Positions 42,647 to 50,653 of a stretch of DNA of 64,000 bases are shown here, piece after piece. Location: positions 168,795 to 232,794 of the forward strand of contig NZ_JAHDTF010000017.1 of NCBI RefSeq assembly GCF_018531465.1, read 5' to 3'. The stretch comes from Sphaerisporangium fuscum (lineage in GTDB: Bacteria; Actinomycetota; Actinomycetes; Streptosporangiales; Streptosporangiaceae). How positions within the stretch are numbered: the first letter of the stretch is position 1; the number at the start of each line of letters is the position of its first letter. The position numbers and the translations under genes are program-made. The notes beneath the pieces were generated by a model. The model worked only from the letters and a program-made list of their open reading frames with translations. It made no database searches and was not told where the DNA came from.

Positions 42647-42991
42647 GTGAAGCAGATCCTGATGTCGATGTCCGCCACGCCGTGGCTCGCTTCCCTGCGC
42701 GCTGACGACACCGCCGTTCTCGCCGCTGGTGGCCGGGGCATTCTCGCTCCGATCACCATGCCCGCCATGCTCGGCCTCGCGGCCAGTGGCGAGCGCAAAC
42801 TGCGGCAGGAGAAGACTGCCCACGTCCAGGTCCGTCTGGGCGCGGCTGCCTTCGCCGCCTACGGCACCACCGGCATGGGTGTGGACCAGCCGGCCGCTCT
42901 CGGCCGTCGGGTTCCCAACCCGCAGACCACGAGCACCGCCAACGGTGGGGTGCAGGGTCCGCAACCCTGGAGGCAACCGGTCACAACCTGA
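42647..42991 (+). CDS. whiB7 leader ORF (114 aa)
   Basis: This ORF starts at GTG 42647 behind a near-perfect GGAGGTGA. It opens with KQILMSMSATPWLASLR and continues as a basic, Gly/Ala/Pro-rich product without known domains. Its stop codon at 42989-42991 runs into the right arm of the AACCGGT/ACCGGTT hairpin (42991-42997) and lies 20 nt before the intrinsic terminator. This fits a ribosome-sensing upstream ORF, as described for whiB7/wblC genes, but it is longer than the short mycobacterial uORFs. The product itself may have no function. Confidence 0.65.
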   Translation: MKQILMSMSATPWLASLRADDTAVLAAGGRGILAPITMPAMLGLAASGERKLRQEKTAHVQVRLGAAAFAAYGTTGMGVDQPAALGRRVPNPQTTSTANGGVQGPQPWRQPVTT

Positions 42992-43050
42992 CCGGTTGGA
43001 AGAGCCTCCAGGCCGCGGATCCGTACCAGGATCCGCGGCCTTCTTGTTTT
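42966..43050 (+). terminator. whiB7 attenuator: antiterminator-type stem plus intrinsic terminator
   Basis: The terminator is a perfect 12-bp stem (43011-43022 with 43029-43040) followed by TTCTTGTTTT. Upstream, CCTGGAGGC (42966-42974) pairs with GCCTCCAGG (43004-43012) and encloses AACCGGT/ACCGGTT. That structure shares two bases with the terminator stem, so the two compete. Ribosome position on the leader ORF would choose between them. Confidence 0.8.
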
Positions 43051-43119
43051 ACAGCCGCCACATCCACCACCCACGAGGTAACCGACCAGATCAAGACAGC
43101 AGACAGAAAGGTGACGCAG

Positions 43120-43389
43120 ATGGCGGTTTGGACGACCAGGGAGCTGGTCGACGAAGCCGATATCCCGTGTCGTACCGACCCCGACCTGTGGTTCGCCGAA
43201 GCCCCTGAAGACGTCGAGTTCGCCAAGGCCCTCTGCGGAGGGTGCCCGATCCGGGAGGCCTGCCTGGCCCGCGCGCTGGAGCGCGAGGAGCCGTGGGGCG
43301 TCTGGGGCGGCGAACTGGTCCTCCGGGGAACCGTCGTTCCGAGGAAGAGGCCGCGGGGTCGTCCCCGCAAGACTCCGGTCGCAGCCTGA
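43120..43389 (+). CDS. whiB7: WhiB7 redox-type transcription factor
   Basis: This 89-aa protein starts at ATG 43120; GTG 43111 is an alternative. Four Fe-S cysteines are visible (PCRTDPD, CGGCPIREAC), then the EEPWGVWGG turn and the AT-hook RGRPRK that distinguishes WhiB7. It activates intrinsic antibiotic-resistance genes when translation is inhibited. It lies downstream of its own attenuated leader. Confidence 0.95.
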   Translation: MAVWTTRELVDEADIPCRTDPDLWFAEAPEDVEFAKALCGGCPIREACLARALEREEPWGVWGGELVLRGTVVPRKRPRGRPRKTPVAA

Positions 43390-43436
43390 AAACCGGCTTA
43401 TTCACTAGAGCTTCACCATCTGAAAGGACGAATTCC

Positions 43437-43631
43437 ATGAGCTTCATTCCTTCCTGGACCGCCGAGCTGCCGTGTATGCATGAAGAACTGGTCCGGGACC
43501 GAATACAGACGCTCCACCGCGAGGCCGAGGAGCAACGCCTCATTCACCGCATGAGGCAGGTGCGACGGGCCCGCAAGCAGGCGGAGCGCGCGAGCGTACG
43601 CCTCCGCCAGGCCCTCGCCCGCATGGCGTGA
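43437..43631 (+). CDS. Small basic helical protein downstream of whiB7
   Basis: This 64-aa protein starts at ATG 43437 behind GAAAGGA. The C-terminal two thirds form one long Arg/Glu/Gln-rich helix (RIQTLHREAEEQRLIHRMRQ onward). Function unknown. It may be cotranscribed with whiB7. Confidence 0.6.
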   Translation: MSFIPSWTAELPCMHEELVRDRIQTLHREAEEQRLIHRMRQVRRARKQAERASVRLRQALARMA

Positions 43632-43699
43632 CACCCGCCCCAGCTCCCCGCCCACCCACACCGTGACCCGGCCCTCCACACGCCACTCGAGGTAACGGA

Positions 43700-43791
43700 G
43701 GGCCGGCCCTTCACCCGTTTCACGGCGAACGGGGCCGGCCCCTCAAAAGGGGCCGGCCCTTCACGCGTTTCAAGGTGTACGAGGGCCGGCC
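43700..43791. repeat. Cluster of four GGCCGGCC palindromes, possible terminators
   Basis: GGCCGGCC occurs at 43701, 43733, 43751 and 43784. A 26-bp block beginning GGGCCGGCCCTTCAC repeats with a 50-bp period (43700 and 43750). Copies 2 and 3 can pair across TCAAAA as a strong hairpin. The region follows the last whiB7-side gene and probably ends its transcript. Confidence 0.65.
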
Positions 43792-43799
43792 TTTCCCGA

Positions 43800-44385
43800 G
43801 GGGGTCGGCCCTGTAACCGGGCTGGTGCTCAACACCACGTCGGCCCCGCTTCCCCAAAGGAGGCGGGGCCGTTGGCGTATGTAGCGAGTTCGCGGGCCAG
43901 GGCGCCTCTTCTGGTGCTGTCCTCAGCAGATCCCAGCGCCGCGGCAGTGGGATGGAGGTGCGGCATCGCCTGCTGCCCTGGTCCGCCCCGCTGTCCTGGC
44001 GACGTCGGTACCCCGCCCCGCGCCACCATCTCGGCGTTGTCCGTGTCCTGGTCTGCGCTACGGTCCCGGTGTTGGCCGCGCCTTGCTCTCGCGTCAACAC
44101 CTCGACGCCGGTGTTCTGGTCTGTGCCACCGTCTCGGCGTTGTCCGTGCCCTGCCCTCGCGTCACCGGTCTCGGTGTCGTCGACGGTCGTCGATTCGGTC
44201 CTGTCATCAGGAGCTGTTCATCTGATGAGAACCAGGAGAGGACGGCTGCTCGTATCGCGTGGTCAGTCATCCGAAGGTAAGCAACCCCACCCCTACGACG
44301 CCGCTGCCGCCCGGTACCGCCGCCCGTCCGTTCGGAACCGCGGTGCCCGACGAGAAAACAGAACGGCGACCCGGGCCCTTAGGAC
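43800..44385. other. Gene-poor stretch with degenerate 65-bp repeats
   Basis: No convincing gene is present. Between about 44025 and 44180, blocks like CTCGGCGTTGTCCGTG and CTCTCGCGTCA recur imperfectly at ~65-bp spacing. A 66-codon minus-strand frame (43829-44029) exists but has no good ribosome binding site and is left uncalled. Confidence 0.4.
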
Positions 44386-44388
44386 GAT

Positions 44389-44443
44389 TGTCAGGGACAG
44401 CCTGACGTTTTAGACTCGGCATGGCTGTCAGGGAAAGCCTGAC
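44389..44443. promoter_or_regulatory. Duplicated operator TGTCAGG-N4/5-CCTGAC
   Basis: TGTCAGGGACAGCCTGAC (44389-44406) and TGTCAGGGAAAGCCTGAC (44426-44443) are direct copies, 37 bp apart, of the same inverted repeat. They lie 23 bp upstream of the ClpX-zinc-finger protein gene, with TTAGACT between them as a possible -10. Confidence 0.65.
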
Positions 44444-44466
44444 AAGTGACTTCCGGGAGGCCGTCC

Positions 44467-44835
44467 ATGGCAACGACCGTCGAAACGACGCCCACGGTGC
44501 GCTGTTCGTTCTGCGGCAAGGCGAACACCGAGGTCCACAAGGTGATCGCCGGCGCCGGTGTCCACATCTGCGATGAATGCGTGCAGCTGTGCTCCACGAT
44601 CCTCGAGGCAGAGCAGTCCACGTCCGAGCCGCGGATTCCGGCCTGGGAGACCATGACGGACGAGCAGATCCTTGACCATCTGGTGCGGATCGCGGCAGTC
44701 GGGCAGCAGGTGGAGGAGAGCCTGCGCGCCTGGGTAGAGCGCGCACGCGAACGAGGAGTGACCTGGGCGCGGATCGGGACGACCCTCGGCATCGCCCGCG
44801 AGTCGGCATGGGAGCGATTCTCCGGCGAGGAGTGA
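44467..44835 (+). CDS. ClpX-type C4 zinc-finger protein with helical HTH-like C-terminus
   Basis: This 122-aa protein starts at ATG 44467 behind GGGAGG. Residues ~12-45 are a ClpX N-terminal zinc-binding domain (RCSFCGKANTEVHKV ... CDECVQLC) without any AAA+ module. The C-terminal part has a GVTWARIGTTLGIARESAWE helix-turn-helix. It could be a DNA-binding regulator that recognises its own duplicated operator, or an adaptor for proteolysis. Confidence 0.75.
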   Translation: MATTVETTPTVRCSFCGKANTEVHKVIAGAGVHICDECVQLCSTILEAEQSTSEPRIPAWETMTDEQILDHLVRIAAVGQQVEESLRAWVERARERGVTWARIGTTLGIARESAWERFSGEE

Positions 44836-45071
44836 CCTTCGGGGCGTCCCTGTGCGGGACCGCCCCGGCGGCACCACGCCCTACTGGGACAACGGCCGGC
44901 TGCCGCCGCTCGACGCGCTCGTGCGCCTTGGCGTACATGCGGCGGAAGGAGCGGGGCCGCTCACGGGTCGCCGGGAACGCGGGAGCCGTCCAGCCCTCTC
45001 GCCCCTTGCGGAGAACCGGCACGAACCCGAGTCGGAGCCTCGATGTACCGGGTCGGCGGCCCTCAGTCGTG

Positions 45072-45087
45072 GTAGGGAATTCCCTAC
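45072..45087. promoter_or_regulatory. 16-bp perfect palindrome, candidate operator
   Basis: GTAGGGAATTCCCTAC lies 94 bp upstream of the membrane protein gene at 45181. The gap 44836-45180 otherwise shows no gene. Confidence 0.5.
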
Positions 45088-45180
45088 TGAGAAAAGGGGG
45101 CCGGCGGGAATGATCTAGAGCGTGCCGACCTGGAGACTCTGGTCGTAGGTTTTCCGCCCTCGACCCTTCAGAGGTTCCCC

Positions 45181-45693
45181 ATGCCGACCCGGCACGCATC
45201 ACTGCCCGTCAGCGCCCCGGCGCTCGTCCCCTCGACCGTCAGGTCGGCCGCCCTGCTCTGGTTCACCGCGGTCGGTGCCGGCGTCTTTGAGGCCGTCATA
45301 GCCGTCGCCGGCATGATCGTCGACGGGACGGCCTCCTTCGCGAACGTGGCCGCAGGGCTCGGCATCCGATTGGTCGTATTCGTCGCCGCGATCTTCATGG
45401 CGGTGCGCATGCGTCAGGGAGGGAACTGGGCCCGCGTCGCCCTTACCGTGATCTTGGGTGTTTTCGGCACCCTCTCCCTCGTGATCGGCCCGGTCCAGTG
45501 GCTACTCGCCGGGCACACCGTAGCCGAGGCTGTGGCGGGTGCCGATGGCATGACCCTTGTCTTCACCATCAGCCGGATCGTGCACCTCGCGGCCGTCCTG
45601 TCCGCTGTCGCGTTGATGTTCACAACGACGGCGAACGCCTATTTCCGGCGCCCCAGGAGCCTGAAGAGGTCCTCGGCCACAGTAGAAGCATGA
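45181..45693 (+). CDS. Four-helix membrane protein, function unknown
   Basis: This 170-aa protein starts at ATG 45181. Four hydrophobic helices are visible (from AALLWFTAVGAGVFEAVIAV to IVHLAAVLSAVALMF) with a short basic tail. No family recognised. Its stop overlaps the next start as ATGA, so the two are coupled. Confidence 0.75.
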   Translation: MPTRHASLPVSAPALVPSTVRSAALLWFTAVGAGVFEAVIAVAGMIVDGTASFANVAAGLGIRLVVFVAAIFMAVRMRQGGNWARVALTVILGVFGTLSLVIGPVQWLLAGHTVAEAVAGADGMTLVFTISRIVHLAAVLSAVALMFTTTANAYFRRPRSLKRSSATVEA

Positions 45694-46430
45694 CGGAGGA
45701 GATCCCACTGGCCGGGGGCTTCGTGAGCCCGGTCGTCCGGGTGGACGACACGGTGCGGCGTCCCGCGCCTGCCCGGGCGGCGTACGTTCGTGACCTGCTC
45801 AAGCTGTTCGAGCGCCACGGGTGGCCGGGGGCGCCGCGCTGGCTCGGTCTGGACGACCGGGGTCGCGAGACGCTGAGCTTTCTGGACGGCTTCGTGGCGT
45901 GGCGGCGGCCGTGGCCCGCCGCCGTCCGGTCCCGCGAGAGCCTCGTGCGGATGGCCGAACTGGTGCGAGAGTTCCACGACCTGACGGCCGGGACGCCGCC
46001 GGCCGAAGGCCACGAGGTCGTCTGCCACAACGATCTGTCCCCGAAGAACACCGTGTACCGAGATCCAGGGTCGGGCCTGCGTCCGGTGGCGTTCATCGAC
46101 TGGGACCTCGCCGCGCCGGTGGCCCGCATCCACGACGTGGCGCACGTCTGCTGGCAGTACCTCGATCTCGGGCCGTCGGTGGACGACGCGCGGGAGGCGG
46201 CCCTAGGGGTTCGCCTGATCTGCGACGCCTACGCGCTCTCCGATCGGGACGAGGTCGTCGAGACGATCCTGTGGTGGCAGGACCGCTGCCGGCGGGGCAT
46301 CGAATCCGGCGCGGCGGACGGGGATCCGGCCATGATCGGCCTGCGCGATCTCGGCGCCGCCCAGGCCGTCCGATCCGCATACCAGTGGGTCACCGACCAC
46401 CGCTCGACACTGGAAGCCGCCCTCCGATGA
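45690..46430 (+). CDS. Aminoglycoside phosphotransferase-family kinase
   Basis: This 246-aa protein starts at ATG 45690. The APH/choline-kinase fold shows catalytic VCHNDLSPKNTVY and the metal-binding FIDWDLAAP. Many such genes phosphorylate small metabolites rather than antibiotics, so a resistance role should not be assumed. Its location 2.3 kb from whiB7 is only suggestive. Confidence 0.85.
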   Translation: MTEEIPLAGGFVSPVVRVDDTVRRPAPARAAYVRDLLKLFERHGWPGAPRWLGLDDRGRETLSFLDGFVAWRRPWPAAVRSRESLVRMAELVREFHDLTAGTPPAEGHEVVCHNDLSPKNTVYRDPGSGLRPVAFIDWDLAAPVARIHDVAHVCWQYLDLGPSVDDAREAALGVRLICDAYALSDRDEVVETILWWQDRCRRGIESGAADGDPAMIGLRDLGAAQAVRSAYQWVTDHRSTLEAALR

Positions 46431-46485
46431 TCCCCGATTCCCGGCCGACCGATGTGGGGGGTGTGCGCCGGGGGCGGGGGATGGG

Positions 46486-47829
46486 TCAGGAGGTCGCCAG
46501 GGCGGTGGTGTGGCCTTCGGGGTCCTGGTCGGCGAAGCCGGGGACCCAGCGGATGACCTCGTCGCGGAAGCGGGCGGTCGCGCCGAGCTGGCACAGGACG
46601 CCGACGCCCGCCGCGTGGACGCGGTTGATCAGCACGTATGACGGCGGCAGGTTGAGCTGGCGCACGACGTTGGTGGGACGCAGATCGGTCACCGTCGCGA
46701 CCTGCTGCTGGAGCCACTCACGAGTGAAGGTGAACTCCTCGACCCGGGTCGGCTCGACGTACGGCGCGAGGAAGGCGCGCAGCGCCTCGATGTCGACGTC
46801 GATGTGGGGACGGATGAACCCCTCGTCACGCAGGCCCTGGACCACCGTCTCCATGTCGCCGTTGATGAAGATGCGGGTCAACGTGCCGAAGACCTCGGGG
46901 TAACCGTCGGGCATGCGGTTGACGGCGCCGAAGTCGAGCACACCGAGGCGGCCGTCGGGCAGGACCCGGAAGTTCCCCGGATGCGGGTCGGCGTGCAGCA
47001 TGCCGGCGCGGGCGGGGGAGCTGAACAGGAACCGCACGAACAGCAGCCCGGCACGGTCGCGCTGCTCCTGTGTGCCGTCCGTGATGATCTTCGAGAGCGG
47101 TGTGCCGTCCATCCACTCGCTGACGAGGATCTGTTCGTTGGCGGCGATGACGTCAGGGACGCAGAAGTCGGGGTCGTCGTGGTAGGCGGTGGCGAACCCG
47201 TGCTGTGCCTCAGCCTCGCGCAGGTAGTCGAGCTCCTCGGCGACGCGCTCCCGTAGCTCGCCGAGGACGGCCTTGATGTCGAGCCCGGGCAGCAACACCC
47301 CGAACAGCTTGCCGAGCCGGGCCAGCTGGTTGAAGTCGGACAGCAACGCCTTGCCCGCGCCCGGATACTGGATCTTGACGGCGACCTGCCGGCCGTCGTG
47401 CCAGACCGCCTTGTGCACCTGGCCGATCGAGGCGGCCGCCGTCGGGGTGTCGTCGAACTCCAGGAAGTTCTCCCGCCAGTCGTCACCCAGCTGCTCGGTC
47501 AGGACGGCGTGCACCGTCGAGGCCGGCAGCGGTGGCGCGGCGTCCTGCAGCTTGGTGAGCGTGGCGCGGTACGGCCCGGCGATCTCCGGCGGGAGCGCCG
47601 CCTCGAAGATCGACAGAGCCTGGCCGAGCTTCATGGCACCACCCTTGAGCTCACCCAGGACCTTGAAGATCTGCTCGGAGGTGCGCTGCTGGATCTCCTG
47701 GGCCACGATCTCCGCGGACTTGCCGCCGATCCGTTTGCCCAGTCCGAGTGCAGCGCGGCCGGCGAACCCCAAAGGGAGCGTCGCCAGCTTGGCGGAACGC
47801 GTCACGGCGTGTTGGGGGAAGTCGCTCAC
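46486..47829 (-). CDS. ABC1/UbiB-family atypical kinase
   Basis: This 447-aa protein has a GTG start overlapping the upstream stop by 4 nt. Family motifs: GGAMKLGQALSIFE (KxGQ), ASIGQVHKAV, VAVKIQYPG, MLHADPHPGNFRVLPDGRLG and VLDFGAVN. It corresponds to Rv3197-type ABC1 proteins found near whiB7. The substrate is unknown; other members support isoprenoid quinone synthesis. Confidence 0.9.
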   Translation of the reverse strand: MSDFPQHAVTRSAKLATLPLGFAGRAALGLGKRIGGKSAEIVAQEIQQRTSEQIFKVLGELKGGAMKLGQALSIFEAALPPEIAGPYRATLTKLQDAAPPLPASTVHAVLTEQLGDDWRENFLEFDDTPTAAASIGQVHKAVWHDGRQVAVKIQYPGAGKALLSDFNQLARLGKLFGVLLPGLDIKAVLGELRERVAEELDYLREAEAQHGFATAYHDDPDFCVPDVIAANEQILVSEWMDGTPLSKIITDGTQEQRDRAGLLFVRFLFSSPARAGMLHADPHPGNFRVLPDGRLGVLDFGAVNRMPDGYPEVFGTLTRIFINGDMETVVQGLRDEGFIRPHIDVDIEALRAFLAPYVEPTRVEEFTFTREWLQQQVATVTDLRPTNVVRQLNLPPSYVLINRVHAAGVGVLCQLGATARFRDEVIRWVPGFADQDPEGHTTALATS

Positions 47830-48935
47830 GCGACCATTGTTAGCGAGCTGAACTGGTTTCGACTACAACGACATTGCGGATGAGCGCTCCATGTCCGTTT
47901 TTTCCAACCCCAATCAGGCATTACGTCGACTGTGCTGTTCGTCACAGTGGGCTCCAGGCCGTCGACAAAACCAAGAACATGACCCGTCGCCTGTGCCGCG
48001 ACCAGCGTTGACACCACCGTGTCACAGGCGATCTCACCCGCCGGAAAGCCGCCGAGGCGGATCCTGATCACCGGCCAGGAGGGGTCTCGGTCGCGCCGGA
48101 TCAACTCGAGACAGTGCAGGCACGAAGTGTGGCCCGGAAGCACCAGCGGCCCCACCGACCCCACACCCTCGCCCGCCGTCGCGAGGAGATGAGGGATCTG
48201 CTGGGTGACGAGCTCCCGGGTCACCACGCCGTCGAGAGGGCCGACCGGCGCGAGGACGACCAGATCGGGACGGCTGCCCCCGTCACCGAGGTGCGAGGCG
48301 GTGCGGCCGGGCCAGGCGTTGACGCTCGGCGCGACCCGGCGGGCGGCCGCCACCGTGCCGTCTTCTCTGGTGAGGCCGACCTCGGCGAAGGTGAGCCCGC
48401 CCGGCACCACGTCTTCGGGCCGGGCCCGCCCCGGGTCCACCACGCAGATGTTCCCGACACCCGAGGCCGCGAGGAGCACGGCGATCTGGGCGCCGACCCG
48501 GCCGGCGCCGTACACCCGGACGTGGGCCGCGCGGCGGCGCTCCAGTGCTCTCAGGCCGCCGTCACCCGCGTCGGCGGCGGACAAGGAGAGCGCGTCGAGG
48601 TCGGGCGCGAGGCGGTCGCACTCGGCGCGGGACAGCCCGCGCAGCGGCGAGGGCCGCACGGAGGCGTCGTCGAGCACGCCCCGCTCGGTCAGCCTGCGCA
48701 CGAGCTCGCGCACGGTGGTCTCGTCGAAACCACTCTGGGCGATCAGCTCGTCGAGGGTACGGGTGCCGTCGAGGCTCTCGACGAAGCTTCGCATGGCGGG
48801 CTCCAGGTCGGTCAGCACGACGGCCCGCAGGGGATGGACACCGAGCTGGAGCGTGTGGTCGTCGCGGTCGAGGCGGCGCAGTGCCGGCTTCAGCCGGGGC
48901 CGGACGGGGGAGGTGGGCTGCTGTCGGGAGGTCAT
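47826..48935 (-). CDS. ThiF/E1-like adenylyltransferase-fold protein
   Basis: This 369-aa protein has an N-terminal helical region (residues ~1-110), then a Rossmann ThiF fold with VRVYGAGRVGAQIAVLLAAS and NICVVDPGRARPEDV. Cysteines at CLHCLELI and CRCS could bind zinc. It is coupled to the ABC1 kinase, as Rv3196 is to Rv3197. The catalytic residues of E1 enzymes are not all recognisable, so activity is uncertain. Confidence 0.8.
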   Translation of the reverse strand: MTSRQQPTSPVRPRLKPALRRLDRDDHTLQLGVHPLRAVVLTDLEPAMRSFVESLDGTRTLDELIAQSGFDETTVRELVRRLTERGVLDDASVRPSPLRGLSRAECDRLAPDLDALSLSAADAGDGGLRALERRRAAHVRVYGAGRVGAQIAVLLAASGVGNICVVDPGRARPEDVVPGGLTFAEVGLTREDGTVAAARRVAPSVNAWPGRTASHLGDGGSRPDLVVLAPVGPLDGVVTRELVTQQIPHLLATAGEGVGSVGPLVLPGHTSCLHCLELIRRDRDPSWPVIRIRLGGFPAGEIACDTVVSTLVAAQATGHVLGFVDGLEPTVTNSTVDVMPDWGWKKRTWSAHPQCRCSRNQFSSLTMVA

Positions 48936-49553
48936 GGCCGGAACCCTGGCACATCGCGCGGCGGCCCCGGGCGGCGTTGTCCCCGCCTGTGGATAACTTC
49001 GAGGCCAATCCCGGACGAAGCGACCTTCCTGTGGACGGGCGGGCGAGGAGTCGGTCGCCTGTCATGAGGCCGAAGGACGTGCGCGCCGCGGCCGACTGAT
49101 CAAAAAGACCGACAGGCGCCCCGCCAAGAATTGGAACCGTGCGTCGCCGATCAACGATTAGGGAGACCGGTGGCTCGCGCGTCACCCGCCGCCGTTCAGG
49201 GCCGAGGAGGCGCACCTCAGCCGGGAGCTGGGTTACGGACAGGAGAGAGGGCGTCGCCAGGCAAGGTCGAAAATGATCCCGACGGAAAAGATCTCTTTAT
49301 GATCTCCGATCAGGTAGTCGCCGCGAGCCTGCTGCCTGCGATGACGTCGGCAAGGGCCCGTATCCACCGCCCTGGAACGGTCCGCTGACAGTGAACATCA
49401 CCGGCCCGCGAAAGGCGCTGTGCGCCGTTATTCGCCCTCCCCTGGGGCAGATGTGGTCAATGTGATTTCTGAACACGGGGCTAACAGGGATTGACCAGCG
49501 AAAACGCGATTCACCCCCTGTGGAATCGCAGCGCTCTCGGCTAACGTGCATAT
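48936..49553. other. 618-bp gap between divergent genes, no gene seen
   Basis: No ORF here has a good start. An isolated TGTGGATAA (48988-48996, a DnaA-type 9-mer) is present. The stretch 49240-49330 is more AT-rich with purine runs such as GGAAAAGATCTC. It could hold promoters or a structured leader, but no riboswitch class was recognised. Confidence 0.4.
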
Positions 49554-50069
49554 GTGCCCCCCGAGACAGTCGAGGTTCGCCGGAGTGCACGCCGACGGCG
49601 GACCGTTTCCGCGTACCGCGATGGCGACAAGACCATCGTGCTGCTCCCTGCCGGTCTGAGCAGTACCGATGAGGAACAATGGGTGCGCCGGATGCTCGAT
49701 CGTCTCGCCGCCAAGGAGCAGCGACGACGCCCGAGCGACGACGACCTGCTCGAGCGGGCCCGCGATTTGGCCACACGCTATCTCGACGCCAAGGCGCACC
49801 CCACCAGCGTGCGCTGGGTCGAGAACCAGCGCCACCGCTGGGGGTCGTGCACTCCCGACCACGGCACGATCCGCCTGTCCACCCGCCTGCGCGGAATGCC
49901 TTCCTGGGTGGTCGATTATGTGATCATGCATGAGTTGGTACATCTGCTGGTGCCCAGTCACGGCCCGCGCTTCTGGACGCTCGTCGAGCGCTATCCCAGG
50001 GCCGAGCGCGCCAGAGGCTTCCTGGAGGGGTTCTCGATGGCGGCCAATGGGTCCGTGGAGGAGTGTTGA
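49554..50069 (+). CDS. YgjP/SprT-like metal-dependent peptidase
   Basis: This 171-aa protein starts at GTG 49554. The zinc site is His126-Glu-x-x-His130 (MHELVHLLVPSHGPRFW) with His136 nearby, and the family-specific QRHRWGSCTPDHGTIRLS precedes it. It belongs to the M48/YgjP (WLM-related) group. Cytoplasmic; substrate unknown. Confidence 0.88.
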   Translation: MPPETVEVRRSARRRRTVSAYRDGDKTIVLLPAGLSSTDEEQWVRRMLDRLAAKEQRRRPSDDDLLERARDLATRYLDAKAHPTSVRWVENQRHRWGSCTPDHGTIRLSTRLRGMPSWVVDYVIMHELVHLLVPSHGPRFWTLVERYPRAERARGFLEGFSMAANGSVEEC

Positions 50070-50653
50070 GGCTGGCCGCGGTCCTGGTCACGCCGTCCAT
50101 GGGGAAGGCGGCGCCGCCCGGGGTCGATCCAGGAGAGTTCCTGCTCGCCCTCGCCGAGGACACCTACGAGATCGTCGCCGGGCTCGAACTGGTCGAGCCG
50201 GTGATCCTCGCCGCCGGCGTCGACGGGCTGGACGACCTCGCCTGGCCCGGCACCCGGGTCATCCCGATCTCCGACTCCCCGGGGCCCGCCGAGGCCTTCG
50301 CCGCGCTCGAGCCCTACGGCGAGGAGGCCGTGGTGATCAGCGGCGACGCCCCCGACCTGCCTCCGTTGCTGATCGGCAAGCTGTTCCGCGAGCTCGGCCG
50401 CGCCCCGATCGCCCTCTGCCCGTCCGAAGGCGGTGGAGCGGTCGCGATGGCCGCCCGGCTGCCGTTCCCCCAGTGGGCAACGGCCGGGCTCGACGAGCCC
50501 GACATCGTCGCACGGCTCCGCGGCCAGGCCCCCGGTAGGCGCATGGTGGCCACCGGACCCGGCTGGCACCGCCTCCGGGCGCCCGCCGACGTCGCGCGGC
50601 TCGACCCCGGCCTCGAAGGCTGGGACAACACCCGCGCCCTGCTCAGCGCCTAG
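50063..50653 (+). CDS. GT-A-fold DUF2064-like protein
   Basis: This 196-aa protein starts at GTG 50063, overlapping the metallopeptidase stop by 7 nt. It shows VVISGDAPDLPPLLIGKLF and a CPSEGGGAVAMAA loop, resembling the DUF2064 nucleotidyltransferase/glycosyltransferase-A fold. The N-terminal nucleotide-binding loop is weak, so activity is unclear. Confidence 0.6.
   Translation: MLRLAAVLVTPSMGKAAPPGVDPGEFLLALAEDTYEIVAGLELVEPVILAAGVDGLDDLAWPGTRVIPISDSPGPAEAFAALEPYGEEAVVISGDAPDLPPLLIGKLFRELGRAPIALCPSEGGGAVAMAARLPFPQWATAGLDEPDIVARLRGQAPGRRMVATGPGWHRLRAPADVARLDPGLEGWDNTRALLSA

Noticed and set aside
43829..44029. 66-aa minus-strand gene
   Set aside because: No good ribosome binding site, ambiguous composition, and it lies in a repeat-rich gap.
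44852..45118. 88-aa plus-strand gene after the ClpX zinc-finger gene
   Set aside because: Arg/Gly/Pro-biased translation, no ribosome site, and it spans a palindromic regulatory element.
45690..46430. Aminoglycoside resistance gene
   Set aside because: The kinase fold is shared by many metabolite kinases and nothing points to a drug substrate.
48960..49050. Replication origin, from the DnaA-type 9-mers at 48988 and 39493
   Set aside because: The boxes are isolated and far apart, and there is no dnaA/dnaN or box cluster.
48936..49553. Riboswitch upstream of the YgjP-like gene
   Set aside because: The purine-rich stretch near 49240-49330 resembles no class I could identify by eye.
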